Shown piece by piece: positions 10,355 to 18,969 of a stretch of 64,000 nt of DNA. The notes under the pieces were generated by a model that saw only the letters and a program-made list of their open reading frames with translations, did not search any database and was not told the origin of the DNA. The stretch comes from Saccharomycopsis fibuligera x Saccharomycopsis cf. fibuligera. Its lineage: Eukaryota > Ascomycota > Saccharomycetes > Ascoideales > Saccharomycopsidaceae. Where the stretch lies: contig CP012820.1 of NCBI GenBank assembly GCA_001936135.1, forward strand, positions 186,001 to 250,000, read 5' to 3'. How positions within the stretch are numbered: the first letter of the stretch is position 1; every line of letters begins with the position of its first letter. The position numbers and the translations under genes were made by a program.

Positions 10355-12451
10355 TCAAGCCAAAACTTTGATCTCGCTGCTCTTAAGCACCTTTTCGATA
10401 CCATTTTGAATCTCAACTTCATTATCAGCGCGGCCTGCATTATCAGCAAGGACCTCCAAGATTCGGTAGTAAGCCGTGGCAAAGCGCTGCCCGTTCAACT
10501 GTTGCTCTTGCTCCTTCTCCGGGGGGTCTGTGCTCGATTTTCTACCAACAATAGCGGGCTCGGAAACAAAAAGGGACAAGTTCATTCCAGTATCGGTGCT
10601 CACCGAAGTGATGCCAAACGATGCAAATAGGGTGCCAGTGTCAGAGGAAAAATAGCAATTCTTGACCATGTACTTGTTGCGCATAATCAAGTCGTTGCGG
10701 GCGCTGCTGTCACCAGTAGCGCTGTCGCTGGCGTGGTCGTTGCAGCTGGTGGTAGGACTGGTGGTGTCGATGTTGTTGCTGGCACTGGTGGTGGAGTTCT
10801 CCGTCAACGTTTCGGAAGACCATGAAGTTCTCGACGGTTTCTTTCTGGAAAACGAAATGCGGCGACTGCAGCTGTTGCTTCGTCTGCTGCTGCCTGCTGG
10901 GCTGGCACTGGCGGCGCCAGGGGCGCCTGCGGCGGCAGCCAGAGTAGCGGCACTGTTGCCCTTGGGGCGCGCAGCTCTTCTGGGTGGGCGAGCGTTGTTG
11001 AAGTCCTCGAAGCCCAAGTTGCTGAACGCCAAAAAGCAGTCTCTCTGGCGGGCGGCGGTGTCCTGGATCAAGGTGCCAGGGTCAAGAAGCCTGGAAGCAG
11101 TTTCAAGAGGAGCAATGAGGGTCTCCTCATTGAGACTGCGGTGTAGGTGCTGGTGGTACTTGGCAAAAGTAGACCACTGGAACCGCGACATTGGCTCAAC
11201 AAAAAACAGCACGGACAGGGTGTGGAAGCCGGCGGCGTACCTTCTGCTTTGGAACTCCTGCCACGTTTGGAAGTTGTAGGACAGCTGCACAACGTTTTTC
11301 ACGGGGGAAAGCTTTCTGGTGTTGACGTAGATTTCGACTCGCTTGTGTAGCTTCAACTCGTCAGGCTTTTGCCTGGACAAGAGCATGTTGTAGAGTAGTA
11401 CAAGCGCGGCGTGCAACACGGTGGTGAGGGTGATGCCGTGGGCTTTGCAGTTCTGCAAAAGAGGCTGGAGCTTGTCGGACGCAACGTGGATATTGTACGA
11501 CAAGTAGCGGTCGTTGTCGCCCTGTCTGTTTGCACGCTTCTCGCTTTTCCAGACAAGCTTGTGAAGGTCGCTGGCGTCGCGGTGCACTGGGTCGACGAAC
11601 TGGCTTTTCAACACGGTGGCCTGCAAGGAGGCCACGACCTTGGCCCTGACGAAGCGGTTCCTGGCCAACCAGCTGGCGACTTTCACAGCGGCGGCGGCGG
11701 CTGTGGCAAGCCTGAAGTCCGGGAACAAGTCCTTGGCGTGGAAGGAGAGGCCGCCGCTGCCGTCGCACGACTCGGCAAAGTTGTCCAAGTGGTGCTTCAT
11801 GTCGAAGATCCTGTTGCCTCTCGCTAGCTGTAGCCGCTGCCTTGCGTCCTCCTCGGAGCAGCTGTTCAACAAGACAAGCAAGTCCTTCAAGAAGCCCACC
11901 ACGGATCCGCCGTCGACGTTCCAGTGGTCCAACACCATCGCCAAGTGCGCGGTTTCCTCGTAAAGCACAAACTTCCACAACGGCTCGCCGTTCTTGCGGT
12001 CGAAGCTGAAGCTGGTGCTGTTCAAGCGGACCAAGGGCGCGAGCTCGCGCACCGGCCCGGCAGCGTCGTGGCCCTTCAAGGCGGGCGGGGTCTCCGGGAG
12101 CACGTCGAGCACCTTGTCGACGTCGAGGTGGGTCTTGTACGACGACCGCAACAAATGGCCCCAGCGGCTGCTGTTCTGGCCCAAGGCGCCCTGGGCCAGG
12201 GCCAGGCCCTGGGCCAGGGTGGCTGTTTTGTCGACGGCCCGCCTGTAGTGCTTGTCGTCGACGGTGGCCACGAGGTTCGGATACCGCCAGATGAGCTGCT
12301 GGATGGCATACAAGAGCCGGGTCCTGGAGGGCGTCTCCGTGAGCTGCACCGTCACCGACAAGCTGTTGTAGAGGCCCTCCGTGTGCTGGAGGTAGAGAAA
12401 CTGGTTTCTGAACGAAAGGGGCCCGACGAAGCTGTCTTTCGCGAGCGTCAT
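10355..12451 (-). CDS. Alcohol O-acetyltransferase family protein, GC-rich paralog
   Basis: 698 residues from the ATG at 12451. The open frame runs further upstream only through CA/TA repeats and lacks an ATG there. This start also aligns with the paralog at 14635-16584 (AKDSFVGPLSFRNQFLYLQ against SKESFYRKPGYNELLQFEA). The family (AATase, Atf1/Atf2-like) transfers acetyl from acetyl-CoA to alcohols. The catalytic HXXXD motif is present as H176-W-N-V-D180-G. Family-like late motifs are DCFLAFSNLGFEDF and FGITSVSTDTGMNLSLFVS. A poorly conserved block of about 120 residues rich in Ala, Ser, Arg and Thr sits between those motifs and makes the protein longer than Atf1 (about 525-535 residues). 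Third codon positions are almost all G or C, unlike neighbouring genes, and the leucine codons I decoded are CTC or TTG, not CTG. Substrate unknown. Confidence 0.82.
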   Translation of the reverse strand: MTLAKDSFVGPLSFRNQFLYLQHTEGLYNSLSVTVQLTETPSRTRLLYAIQQLIWRYPNLVATVDDKHYRRAVDKTATLAQGLALAQGALGQNSSRWGHLLRSSYKTHLDVDKVLDVLPETPPALKGHDAAGPVRELAPLVRLNSTSFSFDRKNGEPLWKFVLYEETAHLAMVLDHWNVDGGSVVGFLKDLLVLLNSCSEEDARQRLQLARGNRIFDMKHHLDNFAESCDGSGGLSFHAKDLFPDFRLATAAAAAVKVASWLARNRFVRAKVVASLQATVLKSQFVDPVHRDASDLHKLVWKSEKRANRQGDNDRYLSYNIHVASDKLQPLLQNCKAHGITLTTVLHAALVLLYNMLLSRQKPDELKLHKRVEIYVNTRKLSPVKNVVQLSYNFQTWQEFQSRRYAAGFHTLSVLFFVEPMSRFQWSTFAKYHQHLHRSLNEETLIAPLETASRLLDPGTLIQDTAARQRDCFLAFSNLGFEDFNNARPPRRAARPKGNSAATLAAAAGAPGAASASPAGSSRRSNSCSRRISFSRKKPSRTSWSSETLTENSTTSASNNIDTTSPTTSCNDHASDSATGDSSARNDLIMRNKYMVKNCYFSSDTGTLFASFGITSVSTDTGMNLSLFVSEPAIVGRKSSTDPPEKEQEQQLNGQRFATAYYRILEVLADNAGRADNEVEIQNGIEKVLKSSEIKVLA

Positions 12452-12630
12452 TATGGCTGTCTGGGCTTGGCCTCTATGTAGCGGAGGGCTCTTCTTTGCG
12501 CTCAGCAGAAACGCTATATCTTTGCTGTTGTCGGGGCTTTTCCGGAGAAACAGCTGGGAGGTAGGGTTTTCTTTGCTTTTGGACAATAGCGAGATCGCGG
12601 GTGCCAGAGCATTGCGGACAGCATATACGT

Positions 12631-12657
12631 ACATATATATATATATACTCACACACG

Positions 12658-12696
<39 letters not shown>
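12631..12696. repeat. (TA)n-(CA)n-(TA)n dinucleotide tract
   Basis: An alternating purine-pyrimidine run: TA repeats, then about 13 CA units (one CG interruption), then TA repeats. It lies 180-245 bp upstream of the acetyltransferase-family ATG. Such sequence can adopt Z-DNA and expands readily. Confidence 0.93.
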
Positions 12697-13212
12697 CAAG
12701 AGTGCGCACCTACATGAGCAGTGTGCTCTGCCCCCGAGTGCCAGACCACACTGCTTTCTTTCACTTGATGCCCGATGATCACTTCTGCAGTCGCAGCAGC
12801 AGCGGCGGCGGCGGCAGCTTGCGCGGCAGCGAAAGCGAACCTGCGAGATCTGCACTACAGCTAAGTTTTGGCCTGCCCTGTGCAGCGCCCGGCAGGCCAG
12901 ACAGCCCAGGAGGGGATCGACCAAGATTGCCAGGGCGACGGTCGGTGGAGGCCAGCGTCCAGCGGCCACAGCGCGGGCCGAGCAAGCAAGCTTCCAGCTG
13001 CTCGCGACGCTGGATGTCGGGCGCTCTGCAGAACGTTGGCTGCGGGCAGCAGCGGGCGCCCCGAGGCAGGCGCCTGCAAGACGGGCGCCTGCATGCCGCA
13101 ACAGCCCGGTGCAGGGCGCTCGGCACTAGTTTTGGGCCTCGGCTGCTGCTGCGAACAGGCGGAGGTGAACGCACTCTTTTTGTCCGCGCCGTAGGCTAGC
13201 GCCAGAGAGAAA

Positions 13213-13301
13213 GAGAGCGAGCTGGGCAAGCGAGCCCAGCGAGCCAGCCCAAAGGCCAGAGGCCAGCTATACTCCAGCGAGCCCAGCGAGCCGGCTCGCT
13301 G
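13213..13301. repeat. GCGAGCC repeats ending in an 18-bp perfect palindrome
   Basis: GCGAGC occurs repeatedly, twice as GCGAGCCCAGCGAGCC (near 13230 and 13278). The block ends in the perfect palindrome CAGCGAGCCGGCTCGCTG at 13284-13301. It lies in the GC-rich intergenic island. Confidence 0.85.
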
Positions 13302-13514
13302 TGCCGGGGGCTTTCTCCGGCTCGGCGCTCTGAGGGAGCTGACGGGCCCGAACCTGCGGCTATTTTTGCCCAAAAGCTGCTGTTTGTGCTCACCTGGCGG
13401 CGGCGCGGTGTTCACACCAGCTCTGACAGACAAGCGGTGTTTGGCACGTCGCGCTGCTTCCCAGACATGCTTTTGATCCACATGTCTGAATCACATGCGC
13501 TTGTCGGCCCACAA

Positions 13515-13553
13515 GTGTGTGTGCGTGTGTGTGTATAGATATATATATATATG
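13515..13553. repeat. (TG)n-(TA)n dinucleotide tract
   Basis: TG repeats with one CG interruption followed by TA repeats. It resembles the tract at 12631-12696 in inverted order, so the two bracket about 0.8 kb of GC-rich DNA. Confidence 0.9.
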
Positions 13554-13700
13554 TGCAAATCGTTGGCTGCAAGACCCGTCGCACGGGCGCGCCAGACGTG
13601 GCTAGCGCGCTACCCATTTCTGCGGTCTGCGGTCTGGCCCGTTTCGCACACTGCCAGACGCAAATGCTCTTGCAAAGTCTTGAGCAGCACGGACCGCTGG

Positions 13701-13750
13701 TGCTGCGCGGGGCTGCGCCGCGCTGCGCCGCGCTGCGCGCGGCTGCCGGT
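13701..13750. repeat. Five-copy 10-bp GC-rich tandem array
   Basis: Five consecutive 10-bp units of consensus SGCTGCGCSG, the last degenerate. The period is close to one helical turn. Confidence 0.85.
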
Positions 13751-13897
13751 GCTGTCACTGGCCGTATCTCCCTGTTGTCTGGGGACGGTGACAGCCCGGC
13801 ACGAGAGAGGCTTCCTGCGAGCTTGGCCTCCGACGGGCGTCTCTGCCCGCGGTGCGCGTTTCAAGCCAGGCGCGGCGAGTCGCCCGTCCTCCGGGGG

Positions 13898-13941
13898 CGG
13901 TGTACGGGCGGTGTACGGGTGGTGTACGGGTGGTGTACGGG
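13898..13941 (+). repeat. Four-copy 11-bp array of telomere-core / Rap1-like sites
   Basis: Four tandem copies of YGGTGTACGGG, then a partial TGGTG. The GGTGTACGG core is the junction sequence of the long telomere repeats known from Candida and Kluyveromyces. The reverse strand, CCACCCGTACACC, matches the S. cerevisiae Rap1 consensus (ACACCCRYACAYM) at 12 of 13 positions. The repeat is seen directly; Rap1 binding is inference. Confidence 0.85.
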
Positions 13942-14634
13942 TGGTGGGCCCACGCCAAGGCGTCCAGGACATGTCTGGCTTGCAACCGTGGGCGCGCGCT
14001 TCCCTTTTGTGCCGTCTACGCCCACCAGAGCAGGCAAATTCCCGCCCCAGACGCGCGCAGGTTTGTGCCAGCTCTGCCCACACGCGCCGCGGGCAAAAGA
14101 CCGCTAAGCTTAGCAGCGGCGGCCAGGGCCCGGCGGCCAGGGCTCGTTACGCCACCCTTACACCGCCCTGCGCCGCCCTTGCACCAGGCGCCTCGGCTTG
14201 TGTGCCGGGGTGCCGGCGCAAACTGCAAAGCGCGCCTGTCTCGGTAACAGGGTCTTTTTATCCAGAGGCGTGCAACAGGGATGTCTGGGTACGTTAATAA
14301 GACGGATCTGTTGGCAAATTCCAACATGCAAAAAACTAGCCGTTAATTATCAGCATTGGCTGAAGGCGCGCTGGCGCGCTGGCGTGCGCGCAATACCTTT
14401 CAGCCCGCAAAGCAGTACACAGACGAGCATCGAATAGCAGTATAAAAACAAAGCAATCAAAAGACAGTCAAAACACCAACCTTGAAACCTGAACGCAAAA
14501 CCAAAAAAGAGTGTCCAAAGACAGAAAGAAAAACATTTAAAAAATTACAAGATTAAACGCACAAACGCATCTCTGAAATAGAACGACGCCCTTGACAGCG
14601 TCACGTCAAGCGGGTCGAGGCACGGACGGCCTGC

Positions 14635-15253
14635 TCAGTCGATTGCCAACTGCAACAAATACTTTCTGAAGGCGTCCACCACATCCTCAAACTTACTAAC
14701 CACCAACGCATCACAGCTCCCCACACTGAAATTGATTCCATGGTTCTTGGTTGACACCAAGCTGATCACGTTGGCACCATGCAACAAGTTTGAGTGCATC
14801 GAGTAGTCCATCTCCAAGATGTCATATCTGCTCACGCCGAACTCGCGCGCCAGACCCAGCCCCGGCTTGGTTCCCGGGGCCATCATCGCCAACTCGTTGC
14901 TCAAGGCAAAACCATCTGCTCCCGTTTCCCCGCTCCACCTTTGCGGATACAGCAGCAGCAGCAGCAGGTTTGGGTACAGCTGGGTAGCCAAGTTGGCCAA
15001 TCCCGCGTTCGAAAACGTCAAGAAGCAGTCTTTGCGACTCATCGTTGCCAAGCTGTGCTCCACCAATATTTCTGGCGGCACCAAATAATTCAAGGTTTCA
15101 ATGTTGTGCAAAATCTTGCCAATGTTGCCCAAAATCAGGTCAAAGTAAACCTGATACTGCTGAAGTAGTGGCCAGCTTAGATCGTCTTCCTGAAGCGGCT
15201 CAATGAGGATCTTGACCATTTGGGTGTAGTTTCCATCCACCAGAGGTCCTCCT

Positions 15254-15285
<32 letters not shown>

Positions 15286-16584
15286 CTGGCCCGTGCTACT
15301 GCTATCGCGAAGCTTGGTAAGAGTATAAGAGGGCACCGAGGGCAAGTACGACCGCAAGTCAATGGAGTGCTCGATTTTGATGAATTTGTCAGTGTTTCCG
15401 TGTACGCGGTTCACGGCGATCCAGTATAGGATGATCACCACAGTGTTGATGGTAACACCGTGTCTTTTGCATGACTTGGTTAGTCTGGCTGCTGCTGTTA
15501 AATTTAAGTTGATTAAGCGGAAATCATAATCTGGCACGTTATTGGCTGTTGTGTTTATGGTCTCAACGGTGTAAAAATCAGATTCCGAAAGCTTAAATTT
15601 TTTTTTAACGCTTTTGCTGTTGCGGTATAGGATTTCGGTGTACTGCTTCTTGAACAAGTCAATTTCGTAGTTCGCAATGACTTTTTGCGGGTTGTTGAGA
15701 AGCTTGGTTGGCTTGAGTTTGAATTTCACGCTTTTAGATAACTGGAAATCGAAATATGTTGTGGGATAATTGAACAAATTCTTTTTTATTTCCGTGAAAT
15801 CCTTCTTGAAGTTGATAAACTCCGGCTTCATTTCGAACTCCCGGATAGAAAGCATCCCTGCTGATTCGATGGTTTTGCCATTTGATAGCTCAGGGTCGCT
15901 GCTTATTATCGTGGTAGTGGTCATATCACTTATAGTGGATTCATAATGGTTGAACAATACCGCTAGCTCTTTATGGATTTGAATCAACAAGACATAGTCG
16001 ATGAACGCCGGATTAGCCACTATAATGATTTTGTTAAGTTTGCTGACAACGAATAATTTCCACAACGCATTACCGTTCATATAATCGAACTCAAACCTGC
16101 ACTTCTGAAATATCTGCTTATAGAATACTTCCTGGTATGCCTGGTTATCGTAAACGACATCAGAGAATTGCGATACTTCGCTGGAGTAGTCATTGACAAA
16201 CTCGACCAAGTTTTCACTGAAATTTATTCTGTGAATTGGTCTAACTTGAACCTTGGGTCCCAAGTTATTGAGTCTGCCTTCATTGGCGTCTTCTAAAGTC
16301 GCCAACAACGAAGGATGGTAAAGTACAACCTTCGATAAGCAGTAGTATAGCATTGGCGAGGTTATGGTGCCCGTGTAAGTCGCAGCCACAGCGATATTGT
16401 TAATGACCTGACTAGTTCTGGCAGCCTCGAATTGTAGAAGCTCATTATAGCCTATGCGAGGTTGTTAGCAGTTGAAATGTTTCTGCAAAACCGAACTCAG
16501 AAATACAGATCTTTTCAAGGACCACTAAATAGACGACATACCGGGCTTTCTGTAAAAGCTTTCTTTGGATATTACCTCGGCCAT
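14635..16584 (-). CDS. Alcohol O-acetyltransferase family paralog lacking the catalytic His (spliced)
   Basis: I join exon 16584-16542 (14 codons plus one base, starting MAEVISKESFYRKP) to exon 16451-14635. The 90-nt intron has donor GTATGT and a TGCTAAC branch site 13 nt before TAG. The product is 619 residues. It aligns from end to end with the neighbour at 10355-12451: GNALWKLFVV against GEPLWKFVLY, DCFLTFSNAGL against DCFLAFSNLGF, and NVISLVSTKNHGINFSV near the end. At the active-site motif it reads P162-A-F-I-D166-Y, so the HXXXDG histidine is replaced by Pro and the Gly by Tyr. The frame is intact, which suggests a retained protein with altered or no acyltransfer chemistry. A run of about 13 Gly comes from a CCG repeat at about 15253-15285. 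GC content is high in the 3' half and falls toward the 5' half. Confidence 0.82.
15253..15285 (-). repeat. (CCG)11 repeat encoding polyglycine
   Basis: About eleven CCG units on the plus strand, read as Gly codons on the minus strand inside the second acetyltransferase-family gene. Confidence 0.9.
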
Positions 16585-18669
16585 GATTTATAACTGTTTG
16601 GATGCGAATTTTTGCAAGCTGTGTTTTTTTAGTTGTGTTTAGGTGAAGTAATATATGCGATATAAACCCCAATATAGCGAAATAGCATACAACAGAGTAT
16701 GCTCTGAATTTAAAAATAAAAAAATAAAAAAATAAAAATAAAATAAAGAGTCCTCAAGGAGCAAAAGCAAAAGAAGAGACGAGCAATAGCCGGAGATCAG
16801 AAACAGATATACTACTACTGCAATGCAGACGTCTCGAGTGAAGGGAGGAGGTGTTTCTAATCGGGGCGGGACTAATTGACATACAAAACTGTATTCGTCG
16901 TTGAACACAAGCATGAAGGCCGCACGAGGCAGCAATAGACCGCGTTATAGCACATCTGGATGCAGACTGCGTTTGGCGGGAAAAATGGCAAAATCACGAC
17001 GTTGCAAGTATTGAGGTCAATCACAATGAATATGTAAGCTTTCTTTCTCGCGTTGCAACTATGCTGGTCGAAAGTCCAGTTCCGTTTCTTCAACTCCTAT
17101 TAGTTTTGCGGTTTCCGCTAGTGTGTGTGTGTGTCTGTGTCTGTGAAGGACAGAAGGTAAGAGACGCCGTGAGCTTGAATTGTGCGACATCATCTATGTT
17201 GCGAGCTTCGATAGAAATCAAGTAGTAGATACCTTTTAGTTGGGCAATTGGCTATGGTTGCCACGGCAACGGTTCTCCGCTAACGTTCACGAGCTACGCA
17301 ACTGCCAAAAACAGAAAACACCGAATGTCACGAACGGAAATTACGAGCGACGTTTTGGAACGCAAAACGTGTTTCAGGCAGTTTTGAGATTCATTTTTGC
17401 CAATTCTTGTGCATTTCCTGAATATTCACGACTGGGTTGACATGATGTTGCATGCAAACATGCATAACCAGGGTGGTTTTGTCGTGTTGTGAGATATACG
17501 GCCATGTTGGGTGAGGAATAACAGATTGAGATCAAAACTAATTAGCTTACAAACTCACGATTGCCATGTTTTTCAACGGTTATATCCTATATCGTAGCTT
17601 CTCGTATCTTTCTTTTATGTGTCATACATAGTATTTAGGTAATCATCTTATGTGTATCATCTTATGTGTATCTTGAGAAACTAGCTTCAAGCTACGCATG
17701 CTGAGACGTCAAATAAATTACATTAATTTCAATTTCTATGACACAAAAAAAAGAAAAAAAAAAAAAATAAAATAAAATAAAATATAAATAAAAAAATAAA
17801 AACATAAAATAAAAAGTGTAATTCTATATCACTACATAGACATATTGGTGCAAATGTTACTAACGTTTCAATTTTTCAACTGCTATATACACAGTAAAAG
17901 CATTTTCTGTGTGCTTTTCGCACCATACTTCCATCTAATCTTGTGTTCCGCTGAGATTTTATAATGACATACTACTAGCACCCCATGACTTTTGTTTTGA
18001 ACTCAAACAATACAATTAGTCAAAGGCGTCTTTTGTTACCTTTTGATGAAAACTTTTTTGCAATTTTGTTTCAAAAAAAATTTTTTTTTTTATATATTCG
18101 ACTGCTTTTGTGCAACATGCATGATTTTAACATGCAAGGCACAATATACTAGTCCATAGCCTGTACTTCTCCAGAGCTGTCACTGTACTGGAACTCCACT
18201 ATAAGAAATCTCTATGAAGTTTTAATTTTTATTTATGAAGTGACAAAATGAAGAAAAACGGATAGTAGCCACAAGCATGTGTTTTAGCGTAAAAATGTTA
18301 AAAAAAAAAATCTGATGATTATGCCCACCCGAAATATCACAATAAGCGCTGATCAACAAAACGTCGAGATTTTCATAGACATTTTTTATTTCACAAGGTC
18401 CATATTCTGAAATACACACCTGACTTGATAACCCGATAACCCTATTCTGCCTAGTTGAAAACCCATGATAGCAAATGAGGTTGGACAAACTCGATAAAAG
18501 CAGAGTCCGGATTATAATATTGTAATTTTCGTTATCCGGCAAATCTGTTATACTAATGTTCTTTTAGTAAATCCGAGAGTTCATTAAGCCGCACTTCACC
18601 TAAATTCCATAAATAGAGGGCAAGCACAGACCATCAGACAAAAAGTATTACAAGAAAACAACTTCAAAA
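16585..18669. other. Intergenic region, acetyltransferase paralog to the 18.7-kb small ORF
   Basis: This is 2.1 kb, AT-rich beyond about 16.6 kb. It has an A/AAAAT-rich stretch (about 17746-17815) and a short GT repeat (about 17119-17144). The frames at 17240-17440 and 18222-18542 show no family likeness. A TATA-like ATAAATAG at 18609-18616 is followed by an A-rich leader, which suits transcription of the small ORF at 18670. Confidence 0.45.
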
Positions 18670-18843
18670 ATGTCCCAAATACTTTTCAATCCAAGATTAT
18701 TTGAAAGGGAATATCAGAAGCAAAGGATTGATTTAACCGCTGCTCCTCCATAGAGATCCCACTCATATTATGGGCCTACTCTACAGAGCTTCGGGCATTA
18801 TACTCCCTTTCCCGCCAGCACTACCAATATAATACCAAATTAG
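18670..18843 (+). CDS. Small ORF with one in-frame TAG (27 + 29 codons), uncharacterised
   Basis: An ATG at 18670 opens a 27-codon frame (MSQILFNPRLFEREYQKQRI to LTAAPP) that stops at TAG (18751-18753). The same frame continues for 29 codons (RSHSYYGPTLQSFGHYTPFP to NIIPN) to a second TAG at 18841. Both halves have similar composition and use codons favoured in yeast (TCC, GCT, ACC, CCA, AGA). The upstream context is that of a real yeast transcript: a TATA-like ATAAATAG at 18609-18616 and an A-rich leader up to the ATG. I do not recognise the protein. It could be a 27-residue peptide, a peptide with read-through extension, or a small gene recently broken by one stop. Confidence 0.35.
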
Positions 18844-18969
18844 TTATGACATATACTTTACACTTTGCTGTCAAAGCAACCGCCCAACACTAATAAAAAT
18901 CAAAATATTACATTAAAATGATGGTATATAAGACACCTTTTGCTCAAACTAATTCATTCAAAAGTTCGC

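Larger units (their letters stand above)
12452..14634. other. GC-rich intergenic island between two acetyltransferase paralogs
   Basis: This is 2.2 kb of very GC-rich DNA in an AT-rich genome. It carries two CA/TA-type dinucleotide tracts (12631-12696 and 13515-13553), GCGAGCC repeats with an 18-bp palindrome (about 13213-13301), a 10-bp tandem array (13701-13750) and an 11-bp telomere-core-like array (13898-13941). Long open frames exist on both strands, but their Arg/Ala/Cys/Pro-rich products look like the result of few stop codons in GC-rich DNA. The last 200 bp, beyond about 14430, return to normal AT content. Confidence 0.6.

Noticed and set aside
12452-12709. Upstream extension of the first acetyltransferase frame through the CA/TA repeat
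   Set aside because: It has no ATG and begins at a GTG. It reads the repeats as alternating Tyr-Ile and Cys-Val, and the paralog aligns from the ATG at 12451.
11924-14297. Long plus-strand frames (11924-12481, 12453-13199, 13551-14297) in the GC-rich island
   Set aside because: Their products are Arg/Ala/Cys/Pro/Gly-rich with no domain, and they overlap each other and the antisense acetyltransferase gene. They are what GC-rich DNA gives by chance because stop codons are AT-rich.
18222-18542. 106-codon minus-strand frame
   Set aside because: No domain or codon bias, and no upstream promoter-like sequence. Probably chance.
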